Shown one piece after another: positions 29,825 to 38,111 of a stretch of 64,000 nt of DNA; position 1 is the stretch's first letter, and each line of letters starts with the position of its first letter. Source of the stretch: Acidovorax sp. T1. GTDB taxonomy: Bacteria > Pseudomonadota > Gammaproteobacteria > Burkholderiales > Burkholderiaceae_C. The notes beneath the pieces are model-generated. The model was not told the origin of the DNA and did not search any database. It saw only the letters and a list, made by a program, of their open reading frames with translations. The DNA is taken from positions 868,001-932,000 of the forward strand of contig NZ_CP021648.1 in the NCBI RefSeq assembly GCF_002176815.1, in the 5' to 3' direction. A program made the translations under genes and the position numbers.

Positions 29825-29851
29825 GATGTAAGGGTGGATGTAAGACGATTT
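29825..29851 (+). repeat. 27-bp island-end direct repeat, right copy
   Basis: This copy matches 21454-21480 except for one C-to-T change. TTACATC just upstream (29813-29819) adds an inverted half copy of the GATGTAAG word. It lies between the integrase start and the right tRNA repeat. Confidence 0.75.
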
Positions 29852-29975
29852 GCCAGAAAAAGCCGAATTTCAATCAACGCTTAGGCTGTTCGCTTGTCCA
29901 GTGTTTTTTGACTAAGTTGTTGATTTATATTGATTCTATCAGCATCAATCAACGTTGCGAAGTGTGGAATTGGTG

Positions 29976-30023
29976 GGACTCATAATCCTTTGGTCGTTGG
30001 TTCAAGTCCAACACGCCCTACCA
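29976..30023 (+). repeat. attR-type repeat: displaced 3' half of the original tRNA
   Basis: It starts GGACTCATAATCC, has the complete T-arm GTTGGTTCAAGTCCAAC and ends ACGCCCTACCA. No tRNA 5' half precedes it, so it is not a working tRNA gene. Its T-stem differs from the left copy at three fully compensated base pairs. Confidence 0.92.
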
Positions 30024-30185
30024 ATGATTGTCTGCACGATCATGGCCTGCCCTCACGCATTCTTCACGAGAATTTCATGAATCTGGGTCAAGGGGCGTTC
30101 CGGGTGCATTACAATTGCACCCATGATTTGGATAGGTAGGTGATGATGCAGGTAATGCAATCACTTATCAGAAGTGGTTTGATTT

Positions 30186-30214
30186 TTAGATTGCTCTAAA
30201 TTTCATGCTATAAT
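30186..30214 (+). promoter_or_regulatory. Promoter of tRNA-Arg
   Basis: A consensus -10 TATAAT at 30209-30214 is preceded by TTAGAT at 30186-30191 with 17-bp spacing. The tRNA begins 10 bp after the -10 box. Confidence 0.7.
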
Positions 30215-30224
30215 TCAAAGCTTA

Positions 30225-30301
30225 GCGGCTGTAGCTCAGCTGGATAGAGTACTTGGCTACGAACCAAGGGGTCGTGGGTTCGATTCCTGCCAGCCGCACC
30301 A
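30225..30301 (+). tRNA. tRNA-Arg (ACG anticodon)
   Basis: 77 nt with encoded CCA. The acceptor GCGGCTG pairs with CAGCCGC, the anticodon arm TTGGCTACGAACCAA carries ACG (A34 read as inosine after TadA action) and the T-arm GTGGGTTCGATTCCTGC is regular apart from one G-T pair. Confidence 0.97.
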
Positions 30302-30308
30302 TTTGGTA

Positions 30309-30340
30309 AGCCTCCCGTCTGAAAAGACGGGAGGCTTTTT
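30309..30340 (+). terminator. Rho-independent terminator after tRNA-Arg
   Basis: AGCCTCCCGTCT and AGACGGGAGGCT form a perfect 12-bp stem around a GAAA loop, followed by a T run. It separates the tRNA transcript from greB. Confidence 0.95.
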
Positions 30341-30381
30341 CATTTGTGAATTGCTTTTCAGCTTTCATGCAAGATATAGCC

Positions 30382-30954
30382 ATGAGCAAAGCCTTTACCA
30401 AGGAAACGGATGTCGAGGATGATGACGAGCTGGCATCGCCTGCGCTTCCGGTCGGTGGAAAAAACTACATCACCCCCCAAGGCTACGCTCGATTGCGGTC
30501 AGAGCTCCTCGATTTGATTGACTCCGAGCGTCCCAAGATCGTGGACATCGTTCATTGGGCTGCCAGCAATGGAGACCGATCGGAGAACGGGGACTATCTC
30601 TATGGCAAGAAGCGTTTGCGCGAAATTGACCGGCGCATCAGGTTTCTAACCAAGCGATTGGAGATCGCAGAGATCGCCGATCCGGCCATCCACCATGGAA
30701 GTGATCAGGTGTTTTTTGGCGCGACCGTCACTTACCTGGAAGATGACAGCGTGGAGCGAACGATCACCATACTCGGAATTGACGAGACAGAAAGCAACCA
30801 GGGCCAAGTGAGTTGGATGGCACCGGTCGCGCGCGCGCTCCTGAAGTCCAGGGTTGGGGATGAAATTACATTGGCCGCCCCGGGGGGCGTGCATCGGCTG
30901 GAGGTGATGGCTGTTTGGTATCCCGGTAAACCAGCGCAAGAGACCGGGAACTGA
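30382..30954 (+). CDS. greB: Transcription elongation factor GreB
   Basis: 190 residues from MSKAFTKETDVEDDDELASP, the start typical for this group; two upstream in-frame ATGs are not conserved. The N-terminal coiled coil (ITPQGYARLRSELLDLIDSE, HWAASNGDRSENGDYLYGKK) carries the acidic tip residues that stimulate RNA cleavage by backtracked RNA polymerase, and the C-terminal FKBP-like domain ends with DEITLAAPGGVHRLEVMAVW. The acidic N-terminal extension and the sequence YLYGKKRLREID point to GreB rather than GreA. It is convergent with spoT. Confidence 0.94.
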   Translation: MSKAFTKETDVEDDDELASPALPVGGKNYITPQGYARLRSELLDLIDSERPKIVDIVHWAASNGDRSENGDYLYGKKRLREIDRRIRFLTKRLEIAEIADPAIHHGSDQVFFGATVTYLEDDSVERTITILGIDETESNQGQVSWMAPVARALLKSRVGDEITLAAPGGVHRLEVMAVWYPGKPAQETGN

Positions 30955-30979
30955 CGGTGATACTGCCCATCGTTCTGGT

Positions 30980-33259
30980 TCAGGCCTGGGGAATGATTCG
31001 AGACGCTCGAATCACAGCTTGAGTGCGTCGTAGGCCGCGCAATGCTGTTTCAAGGTGAGCTTGGTCTCGCACTGCCACCACGAAGCGCAGGTCTGTGGTA
31101 TCGAGTGCCACCTCATCATCCATGTCCACATGGGTGATATCGGCTTCCGAGTTGGCCAGTTCTGCGGCCACGCGCGCCAGCACGCCTTTTCCGTTGCTTA
31201 CGGTAACCACTACCCCGGTCTCGAACATGCGCGAGGGCTCGTCCGACCAGTCCACGGCAATGAAGCGCTCGCTGTCTTTGTGCTGTAGCCGCTTGGCCAC
31301 GCTGCAATGTGCATTGTGAACCACCAAACCTTCTCCACGGCCCAGATATCCAACAATGCTGTCGCCCGGTACGGGGCGGCAGCAGTGTGCATATTGGACT
31401 GAGGCGTTTTCGCTTCCGTCGAGTGTCACTGCGCCCTGGGACAGTGATTCGTGGGATGTATAGCGCTCTCGGGTCATGAGCAGCGCATCGGGCCGGTGCC
31501 CATGCTCGGACATCAGCACCATGAGGCGCTTGGCCACAATGCTGGCGATGCGCTTGCCCAGGCCCAGGTCTGTCATCAGTTCGCTGCGCGTGCGGTTTCC
31601 TGTGAAGCGCAGCAGCTTGTCCCACAGGGGCTGGGTTTCGGCGTCCATGGGCGGGAGGCTGACCAGACCCTCTGCACGCAGCGCCTGTGTCAGCAGCTTT
31701 TCGCCCAGTCCTTCCGACTCTGTCTGTGCTAGTGTTTTGAGATAGTGGCGAATCTTGGAGCGTGCACGGCCCGTGCGTACAAATCCCAGCCATGCCGGAT
31801 TGGGTGTGGAGACAGGGGCGGTGATGATTTCCACCACGTCGCCGTTTTTCAGCTCGGTGCGCAGAGGCACCAGTTCATTGTTGATCTTGCCTGCTGTGGT
31901 GCGGTCACCCACGTTGCTATGGATGGCATAGGCGAAATCGACCACGGTAGCACCGCGTGGCATGGCCATGATCTGGCTTTTTGGTGTGAAGACATATACC
32001 GCGTCCGGGAACAGGTCGACCTTGACATGGTCCCAGAATTCAGCGGCGTCCCGGGTTTCGTTCTGGATGTCCAGCAGGGACTGCAGCCATTTGGTGCCTA
32101 GGCGCTCGGCCGAGTTGCCTTCACTGTCTTGCGCTTTGTAGAGCCAGTGGGCTGCAACGCCTGCTTCGGCAATCACATGCATTTCGTCGGTACGCATCTG
32201 AAATTCGATGTTCACGCCCGAGGGACCGACCAAAGTGGTGTGCAGGGATTGGTAGCCATTGAGCTTGGGGATGGCAATGTGGTCTTTGAACTTCCCGGGT
32301 ACCGGCTTGTACATCTGGTGCAGGATGCCGAGGGCCGTATAGCAGTCCGTGATGCTGGGAACAATCACCCGAAAGCCATAGATATCGGTGACCTGCGCAA
32401 AGCTCAGGTGTTTGATGTCCATCTTCTGGTAGATGGCGTACAGCGTTTTTTCGCGTCCGGCAAGGCGCACCGGCATGCCAATGCGCGAGAACGCCGCATC
32501 TACTTCTGCCTGCACCTTCTGCACCAGATCACGGCGCCGGTTGCGCGACTTGTTGATGGCCTTGGAGAGCGTGTGGTAGCGCCACGGATGCAAATGCCGG
32601 AAGGAGAGATCCTGCAGTTCGCGATACGTCTGGTTCAAGCCTAGGCGGTGGGCGATCGGTGCGTAAATCTCCAGCGTTTCAGAAGAAATCCGGCCCCATT
32701 TGCTGCGCGGCATGTCCGACAGCGTGCGCATGTTGTGCGTGCGATCTGCCAGCTTGATGAGAATCACACGAACGTCGCGCGCCATCGCCAGCAGCATCTT
32801 GCGAAAAGACTCGGCCTGGTTTTCCTCGCGCGTATTGAACTGAAGCTTGTCGAGCTTGGTGAGCCCGTCCACGAGCTCGGCCACCGGGGCACCAAAGCGG
32901 TCGATCAGGTCGGCCTTGGTCACGCCGCAGTCTTCCATGGCGTCGTGCAGCAGTGCTGCCATCAATGCCTGGGCGTCCAGTTTCCAGCTGGCACACAGCG
33001 CAGCGACCGCAATCGGGTGGGTGATGTAGGGCTCACCGCTGTTGCGCAGCTGACCTAGATGCGCCTCGTCGGCGAAGCGGTAGGCCTGCCGTACCAGTTC
33101 AATGCTGGCTGGATCCAGGTAATCGAGGCTGTCTGTCAGCGCGGCAAAGCTGGCCGCCGCTGCATTGGCGGCTGCCGCTGACGCACTGACCGTACCCGAA
33201 GCGGGGCTGTCACCGGGTCGAATCTGCGTCGCAGAATAGGAATTAAGCACCGCGTTCAT
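30980..33259 (-). CDS. spoT: Bifunctional (p)ppGpp synthetase/hydrolase
   Basis: 759 residues. Domains in order: HD hydrolase (HPIAVAALCASWKLD, LLHDAMEDCGVTKADL), synthetase (DIYGFRVIVPSITDCYTALG, KFKDHIAIPKLNGYQSLHTT), TGS (YVFTPKSQIMAMPRGATVVD), a helical/zinc-finger-like region with YAHCCRPVPGDSIVG and a C-terminal ACT domain. It makes and degrades (p)ppGpp in the stringent response. The intact HD motif indicates active hydrolase. It lies downstream of rpoZ and gmk, the classic order, but a strong terminator separates it from rpoZ. A poly-Ala segment follows the N-terminus. Confidence 0.96.
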   Translation of the reverse strand: MNAVLNSYSATQIRPGDSPASGTVSASAAAANAAAASFAALTDSLDYLDPASIELVRQAYRFADEAHLGQLRNSGEPYITHPIAVAALCASWKLDAQALMAALLHDAMEDCGVTKADLIDRFGAPVAELVDGLTKLDKLQFNTREENQAESFRKMLLAMARDVRVILIKLADRTHNMRTLSDMPRSKWGRISSETLEIYAPIAHRLGLNQTYRELQDLSFRHLHPWRYHTLSKAINKSRNRRRDLVQKVQAEVDAAFSRIGMPVRLAGREKTLYAIYQKMDIKHLSFAQVTDIYGFRVIVPSITDCYTALGILHQMYKPVPGKFKDHIAIPKLNGYQSLHTTLVGPSGVNIEFQMRTDEMHVIAEAGVAAHWLYKAQDSEGNSAERLGTKWLQSLLDIQNETRDAAEFWDHVKVDLFPDAVYVFTPKSQIMAMPRGATVVDFAYAIHSNVGDRTTAGKINNELVPLRTELKNGDVVEIITAPVSTPNPAWLGFVRTGRARSKIRHYLKTLAQTESEGLGEKLLTQALRAEGLVSLPPMDAETQPLWDKLLRFTGNRTRSELMTDLGLGKRIASIVAKRLMVLMSEHGHRPDALLMTRERYTSHESLSQGAVTLDGSENASVQYAHCCRPVPGDSIVGYLGRGEGLVVHNAHCSVAKRLQHKDSERFIAVDWSDEPSRMFETGVVVTVSNGKGVLARVAAELANSEADITHVDMDDEVALDTTDLRFVVAVRDQAHLETALRGLRRTQAVIRASRIIPQA

Positions 33260-33301
33260 AGCCTAAATGTAGCGCGGTCGTGCGCGAGAAGCCCAAGGCG
33301 C

Positions 33302-33326
33302 AAAAAAAAGCACCGCTGTGCGGTGC
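33302..33326 (-). terminator. Rho-independent terminator downstream of rpoZ
   Basis: On the minus strand GCACCGC and GCGGTGC form a 7-bp stem with a three-base loop followed by eight T. It ends the yicC-gmk-rpoZ transcript before spoT, whose start is about 40 bp further on. Confidence 0.92.
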
Positions 33327-33354
33327 CATTTGTCCAAGGTGCCAGTCGAAAAGA

Positions 33355-33558
33355 TCAACCGGGAACCTTCTTGAGCATCTCCAGGCCAACCTTGCCTTCG
33401 GCGATTTCGCGCAGGGCGGTTACGGCAGGCTTATTGCGGCTCTCGATGCGCGGGGCATGGCCCTGGCTCAGCATGCGGGCGCGGTAGGTGGCGGCCAGCA
33501 CGAGTTGGAATCGGTTAGGAATCTTTTCCAGGCAATCTTCTACGGTGATGCGTGCCAT
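33355..33558 (-). CDS. rpoZ: DNA-directed RNA polymerase omega subunit
   Basis: 67 residues from [20 protein letters not shown]. The [19 protein letters not shown] and [16 protein letters not shown] motifs are diagnostic. Omega supports assembly of the beta' subunit and forms part of the ppGpp binding site, which fits its place beside spoT. It starts 16 nt after gmk. Confidence 0.97.
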   Translation of the reverse strand: MARITVEDCLEKIPNRFQLVLAATYRARMLSQGHAPRIESRNKPAVTALREIAEGKVGLEMLKKVPG

Positions 33559-33574
33559 CGGGTTTCTCCGGGAA

Positions 33575-34195
33575 TCAGGTGATATTGAGCGACTGGAAGG
33601 TGTCAGCACGGGCGCGGCGCTGGGCGGCGTACTTGAGTCGCTGGGCGTGAACTACGGCTTTCAGGTCGAAAAGCGCGCGCTCAAACAACTCGTTGATTAT
33701 AACGAAGTCGAATTTGCCCACCTGGGCCATCTCGATGGCGGCGTTCTTGAGGCGGACTTCGATGACATCCGCCGAGTCTTCGCCTCGGCGCTCCAGGCGC
33801 GAGCGCAGTTCTTCCCAGCTGGGGGGCAGGATGAAGACGAGGATGGCGTTGGCAAAGGCTTTCTTGATCTGGAGTGCCCCCTGGAAATCGATTTCCAGGA
33901 TCACGTCCGATCCCTGCGCGATGCGTTCTTCGATGGCCTTTTTGGACGTGCCGTAGCGGTTGCCATGCACGATGGCCCATTCCACGAAGGTATTGCCTTG
34001 CACCATGGCGTCGAATTCCGGCTCTGACACGAAAAAATATTCGCGACCATGCTTTTCCTGGCCACGCGGCGCGCGCGTTGTGTGCGAGATGGATGGGTGA
34101 ACGTGGGAGTCGAGTTCGAGAAGTGCCTTGACCAGGCTGGATTTGCCAGCGCCACTGGGGGCGGCCACTACAAAGAGATTTCCAGGGTAATCCAT
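33575..34195 (-). CDS. gmk: Guanylate kinase
   Basis: 206 residues. It phosphorylates GMP to GDP. The P-loop [20 protein letters not shown], the GMP-binding STRAP-type segment [20 protein letters not shown] and [17 protein letters not shown] with the IFILPP-like [20 protein letters not shown] lid are present. It follows yicC by 36 nt and precedes rpoZ, the conserved cluster. Confidence 0.97.
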   Translation of the reverse strand: MDYPGNLFVVAAPSGAGKSSLVKALLELDSHVHPSISHTTRAPRGQEKHGREYFFVSEPEFDAMVQGNTFVEWAIVHGNRYGTSKKAIEERIAQGSDVILEIDFQGALQIKKAFANAILVFILPPSWEELRSRLERRGEDSADVIEVRLKNAAIEMAQVGKFDFVIINELFERALFDLKAVVHAQRLKYAAQRRARADTFQSLNIT

Positions 34196-34231
34196 GGGTG
34201 ATGTTCGCTGGGTGCTATCAAAAAATGAGTG

Positions 34232-35149
34232 TTACTCGATATTTTGTACTTGCTCACGCATCTGCTCGATCAACACCTTCATGTCGACGCTGATGCGCGT
34301 GAGGTCCAGGGCCGCCGATTTGGAGCCCAGTGTGTTGGCTTCGCGGTGCAGTTCCTGGATCAGGAAATCGAGACGTTTGCCCACTTCGCCGCCTTTTTGG
34401 AGCAAGCGCTCGATCTCGTCCAGGTGCGAGTTCAGGCGGGTGATTTCTTCTGCCACATCGATGCGGATGGCAAAGGCCGTTGCCTCGGTGAGTGCGCGGT
34501 CGCGTGCGGCCTCTGGCAGGGTGGAGCCGTCGGTCAGGGCCATGGCCTCTTTCCAGCGCTCCATGAAGCGCTGGCGTTGCTGTTCAACCAGCAAGGGCAC
34601 CATGGGGCCCGCCTGTTGCGCCAGGCTGCGCAGTTGGCCGAGCCGGTCGTACAGCATGGCGGCCAGACGATCTCCTTCGCGGGCACGCGCCGCCATTAAC
34701 TGCGCGAGCACCTGCTCTGCCAGGGGCGGCACGGCCTCGCTCCAATCCTCGGGACCCGCGCTGGCGTTGGCGCACAGGCGCAGCGCATCGGCGACCGTGA
34801 GGGGCGCGGCTTGGGGGAGCCAGGCCTTCACGGCGTCCTGCAGCGAATTGATGCGTTGCAAAAGGCGGGGTGCCGGATCCTGCAGGCTGTTGCCATCGTC
34901 GTTTTCGAGCGCGGCACGCACTTCCACCTTGCCGCGCTTGAGTCGCGAGGTTAGCAGGCTGCGCAAAACGGGTTCGAGGGCTCTCAGCTCGTCGGGCAGG
35001 CGGAACGACAGGTCCAGAAAGCGGCTGTTGACCGAGCGGATTTCGAGCCCCAGCCGGCGGGCGGCAGGGGGGCGGGTGTCGGTGTCAGCGCCAGTGGCAG
35101 AGGCGCCGTGCTGTGCGCTGGCGTATCCGGTCATGCTGTAAACTGGCAT
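34232..35149 (-). CDS. yicC: YicC/YloC family endoribonuclease
   Basis: 305 residues from MPVYSMTGYASAQ, the family start; upstream open frame is not conserved. The N-terminal domain has LEIRSVNSRFLDLSFRLPDE and the C-terminal DUF1732 has EITRLNSHLDEIERLL, GEVGKRLDFLIQELHREANT and LGSKSAALDLTRISVDMKVL, which carry conserved His and Glu residues. YicC of E. coli degrades certain sRNAs such as RyhB; the target here is unknown. It is first in the yicC-gmk-rpoZ operon and divergent from the kinase gene. Confidence 0.94.
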   Translation of the reverse strand: MPVYSMTGYASAQHGASATGADTDTRPPAARRLGLEIRSVNSRFLDLSFRLPDELRALEPVLRSLLTSRLKRGKVEVRAALENDDGNSLQDPAPRLLQRINSLQDAVKAWLPQAAPLTVADALRLCANASAGPEDWSEAVPPLAEQVLAQLMAARAREGDRLAAMLYDRLGQLRSLAQQAGPMVPLLVEQQRQRFMERWKEAMALTDGSTLPEAARDRALTEATAFAIRIDVAEEITRLNSHLDEIERLLQKGGEVGKRLDFLIQELHREANTLGSKSAALDLTRISVDMKVLIEQMREQVQNIE

Positions 35150-35225
35150 TGGACTTTTTTGATGGTTGCTTGCGATCCGGTGATTATCCGGGTTCCGCTC
35201 TACACCCGGGTCATCTTCGCAAAAT

Positions 35226-36242
35226 ATGTCAAAAATCAAGCCGGCGCCATTGCCGCCCGATACCGTTATTGGGGGCTACCGTGTGGTGCGCCGATTGTCT
35301 TCCGGCGGGTTTGGTGTGGTCTATCTGGCGCTCGACGCCGAGGGCCAGCAGATCGCCATCAAGGAATATCTGCCCACTTCCCTGGCCACCCGGGCCCCGG
35401 GGGAGTTGTTGCCCAAGGTTCCACCCGAAAAGCTGTCGCTGTACCGTCTGGGGCTCAAGAGCTTTTTTGAGGAAGGCCGTTCGCTGGCGCAGATCTCGCA
35501 CGCCTCGGTGGTGAGCGTGCTCAATTTTTTCCGCGAGAACGAAACCGTCTACATGGTGATGAACTACCTGGAGGGCGCGACCCTGCAGGACTTCATCATC
35601 ACCGCGCGTGATTTGAAGACGCAGAAGGTGTTCCGCGAATCCACCATCCGCTCGCTGTTTGACGAGGTGCTGCGCGGTCTGCGCATCGTGCACCAGCACA
35701 AGATGCTGCATCTCGATATCAAGCCGGCCAACATCTTCATCACCGACGACAACAAGGCCGTGATGATCGACTTTGGCGCGGCGCGTGAGGTGCTGTCCAA
35801 AGAGGGCAACTTCATCCGCCCCATGTACACCCCCGGCTTTGCCGCGCCCGAGATGTACCGGCGCGATTCTTCCATGGGCCCGTGGACCGATATTTATGCC
35901 ATTGGCGCCTGCATCTACGCCTGCATGCAGGGCTTTCCGCCCAACGAGGCGCCCCAGCGCATCGAGAAAGACCGCCTGTCGCTGGCGCTGACCAAGCTGC
36001 GCGGCGTGTACTCGGACAACCTCATCGAGGTGGTGGAGTGGTGCATGGCGCTCGATCCGCTGTCGCGCCCGCAGTCGGTGTTTGCGCTGCAAAAAGAGCT
36101 CAGCCGCGAGGGCGAGCGCCGCTACACCAAGCTGTCGGTGGCCGAGAAGATGCGGCTGCAGCTTGACACCCTGGTGTCCGACACCAAGAAAAATGTGCAA
36201 AAAATGGGTGAAGCCACGGGCATCGGGGCCAAGCCCAAATGA
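35226..36242 (+). CDS. Serine/threonine protein kinase
   Basis: 338 residues, Hanks-type. Glycine loop LSSGGFGVVYLA (about 24-35), invariant Lys in QIAIKEYLP (about 46), catalytic loop HLDIKPANIFI (about 160) with Leu in place of the usual Arg of HRD, DFG motif MIDFGAAREV and APE motif TPGFAAPEMY. A short C-terminal tail with KLSVAEKMRLQLDTLVSDTK follows; no membrane segment is seen, so it is soluble. Loss of the HRD Arg suggests that activation-loop phosphorylation is not needed. It lies 82 bp upstream of a PP2C phosphatase, which probably reverses its action. Substrates are unknown. Confidence 0.93.
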   Translation: MSKIKPAPLPPDTVIGGYRVVRRLSSGGFGVVYLALDAEGQQIAIKEYLPTSLATRAPGELLPKVPPEKLSLYRLGLKSFFEEGRSLAQISHASVVSVLNFFRENETVYMVMNYLEGATLQDFIITARDLKTQKVFRESTIRSLFDEVLRGLRIVHQHKMLHLDIKPANIFITDDNKAVMIDFGAAREVLSKEGNFIRPMYTPGFAAPEMYRRDSSMGPWTDIYAIGACIYACMQGFPPNEAPQRIEKDRLSLALTKLRGVYSDNLIEVVEWCMALDPLSRPQSVFALQKELSREGERRYTKLSVAEKMRLQLDTLVSDTKKNVQKMGEATGIGAKPK

Positions 36243-36324
36243 GCACGACTTGCGCAAAGCGGGTTCTGGCGAGCGGCATGGTCATTTCCGATGCCTTGGC
36301 GCATCCTTGTTTGCGTGAGTCCCT

Positions 36325-37227
36325 ATGAAGTTTTCGGTATTCCAGATCAGCCGCCGCGGCGGGCGCGAGAAAAACGAAGACCGCATGGGTTACTGCTACA
36401 CGCGCGAATCGGGGTTGTTTGTGCTGGCGGACGGCATGGGCGGGCACCCTGAGGGCGAAGTGGCCGCGCAGATCGCGCTGCAAACCATCTCGGCCCTGTT
36501 CCAGCGCCAGGCCAAGCCGCAGCTCGACAATGTGCAGGAGTTCCTGTCGTCGGCCCTGCTGGCGGCCCACCACCAGATCCTGCGCTATGCCTCGGGCAAA
36601 GGCATGCTTGACACGCCGCGCACCACGCTGGTGGCTGTCGTGGTGCAGGCGGGCGCTGCGTCGTGGATCCACTGCGGCGACTCGCGCCTGTATATGGTGC
36701 GTGGTGGCGAGCTGCTGACCCGCACGCGCGACCATTCCTACCTTGAACTGCGCAATGCGCCGCCGCTCGGGTTGGACCGCATCAACCGCAACGTGCTGTT
36801 CACCTGCCTGGGCTCGCCCACCAAACCCATTTACGACAGCACCGGGCCCGTGCACCTGGAGCAGGGCGATCGCATTTTGCTGTGCTCGGACGGCCTGTGG
36901 GGCGCGCTCAGCGATGAAGAAATTGCCTCCCAGCTGGGCCGGCAGACGGTGTCGAACGTGGTGCCTGATCTGGTGGAGGCCGCCTTGCGCAAGGCAGGCG
37001 AGGGCAGCGACAACGTCACGGTGGTGGCGCTCGAATGGGAAACCCCCGACGCCTTCGAGTCCACGCAAGGGGTTTCGACCGACAGCATCAGCGACGATGT
37101 TTTTGCCTCGACCATCCAGGCGGGGCCCCTGGATGGGCTGGTGGACGATCTGGATGACGAGGCCATCGAGCGTTCGATTGCCGAGATCAACGAAGCCATC
37201 CGCCGCTCGGCTGCGCGCAAGGCCTGA
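36325..37227 (+). CDS. PP2C-type serine/threonine phosphatase
   Basis: 300 residues. A metal-dependent phosphatase with motifs [30 protein letters not shown] (metal Asp and Gly), [40 protein letters not shown] and [12 protein letters not shown] (metal Asp-Asn). The C-terminal 60 residues are acidic ([20 protein letters not shown]) and outside the catalytic fold. It forms a kinase-phosphatase pair with the upstream gene and precedes rph by 110 bp. Confidence 0.94.
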   Translation: MKFSVFQISRRGGREKNEDRMGYCYTRESGLFVLADGMGGHPEGEVAAQIALQTISALFQRQAKPQLDNVQEFLSSALLAAHHQILRYASGKGMLDTPRTTLVAVVVQAGAASWIHCGDSRLYMVRGGELLTRTRDHSYLELRNAPPLGLDRINRNVLFTCLGSPTKPIYDSTGPVHLEQGDRILLCSDGLWGALSDEEIASQLGRQTVSNVVPDLVEAALRKAGEGSDNVTVVALEWETPDAFESTQGVSTDSISDDVFASTIQAGPLDGLVDDLDDEAIERSIAEINEAIRRSAARKA

Positions 37228-37337
37228 CCCCCCGCGCCCGCGCCGACCAAGCCCGTGCGTCTGACCGCGCCCCGGTGCCCGGCTTCGGGAACCACCTGTT
37301 GCCCACCGGGTCCATTGCCTTCTTACCTTTGATCCAC

Positions 37338-38066
37338 ATGACCTCCTTTACCCGAACGGGCGGCCGCGCCGCCGACCAGCTGCGCCCCGTGCGCATCACC
37401 CGCCACTACACCATGCATGCCGAGGGCTCGGTGCTGATCGAGTTTGGCAATACCAAGGTGCTGTGCACCGCGTCGGTCGAGGAAAAAGTGCCCCCGCACC
37501 AGCGCGGCACCGGCGCGGGCTGGGTTACCGCCGAATACGGCATGCTGCCACGCGCCACGCACCGGCGCAGCGACCGCGAGGCGGCCAAGGGCAAGCAAAG
37601 CGGCCGCACCCAAGAGATACAGCGCCTCATCGGCCGCTCGCTGCGGGCGGTGTTTGACCTCCAGCTGCTGGGCGAGCGCACGATCCAGCTCGACTGCGAT
37701 GTGATCCAGGCCGACGGGGGCACGCGCACCGCCGCCATCACCGGTGCCTGGGTGGCGGCGCAGGATGCGGTGGGCCAGCTGCTGGCCAGCGGCAAGATCA
37801 CCGCGACACCCATCTTGGGGCCGGTGGCCGCCATTTCGGTGGGCATCGTGCAGGGCACGCCGCTGCTGGACCTGGAATATGGGGAAGACGTGGGCTGCGA
37901 CACTGACATGAATGTGGTCATGACGGGCGCCGGCCATTTTGTGGAAGTGCAGGGCACGGCAGAGGGCGTGGCCTTCACCCGCGCCGAGATGGACCAGCTG
38001 CTGGCGCTGGCCGACAAGGGCATCGCCGAGCTGGTGCGCCTGCAGCAACATTCACTATTAAAATAA
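37338..38066 (+). CDS. rph: Ribonuclease PH
   Basis: 242 residues from [21 protein letters not shown] phosphorolytic 3'-5' exoribonuclease that trims tRNA. Motifs: [60 protein letters not shown] with conserved Arg residues and [20 protein letters not shown]. The last four codons and the TAA stop (38052-38066) lie in a copy of the dispersed repeat, so the natural C-terminus ([11 protein letters not shown]) was altered by it. rdgB follows 45 bp downstream. Confidence 0.97.
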   Translation: MTSFTRTGGRAADQLRPVRITRHYTMHAEGSVLIEFGNTKVLCTASVEEKVPPHQRGTGAGWVTAEYGMLPRATHRRSDREAAKGKQSGRTQEIQRLIGRSLRAVFDLQLLGERTIQLDCDVIQADGGTRTAAITGAWVAAQDAVGQLLASGKITATPILGPVAAISVGIVQGTPLLDLEYGEDVGCDTDMNVVMTGAGHFVEVQGTAEGVAFTRAEMDQLLALADKGIAELVRLQQHSLLK

Positions 38067-38110
38067 TAGCTGCTTGCGCTTTATACATAAGCGCTACAAG
38101 CCAATTTGAC
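38052..38110 (-). repeat. Dispersed 59-bp palindromic repeat, copy C (rph 3' end to rdgB start)
   Basis: The reverse complement aligns over its full 59 bp with copy A. Its core TAGCGCTTATGTATAAAGCGC is near-palindromic. The element starts inside the last codons of rph and ends one base before the ATG of rdgB, so it supplies both the rph stop codon and the whole rdgB leader. Confidence 0.85.
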
Positions 38111-38111
38111 T

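Larger units (their letters stand above)
21349..30023. mobile_element. tRNA-integrated island of about 8.6 kb with integrase and primase-helicase
   Basis: The element is bounded by tRNA-derived repeats, 21349-21396 and 29976-30023. It carries a tyrosine integrase next to the right repeat and pointing inward, an AlpA-type HTH protein, a 894-residue replication protein, an intergenic iteron-like region and seven small unrecognised genes. No capsid, tail, relaxase or conjugation genes are visible, so it resembles a phage satellite or a minimal integrative element rather than a complete prophage or ICE. The host genes hrcA and tRNA on the left and tRNA-Arg and greB on the right are not disrupted. 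Confidence 0.88.
29794..30224. other. Noncoding stretch across the right island end
   Basis: 431 bp without a supported gene. It contains the 27-bp arm repeat (29825-29851), the integrase promoter region, the displaced tRNA 3' half (29976-30023), original host DNA from 30024, an inverted repeat GGGTGCA-N7-TGCACCC (30102-30122) of unknown role and the tRNA-Arg promoter at the right. Confidence 0.75.

Noticed and set aside
29963..30023. Second tRNA with CAT anticodon
   Set aside because: Only the 3' part from the anticodon arm is present; there is no acceptor 5' strand or D-arm, so it is a displaced attachment-site fragment.
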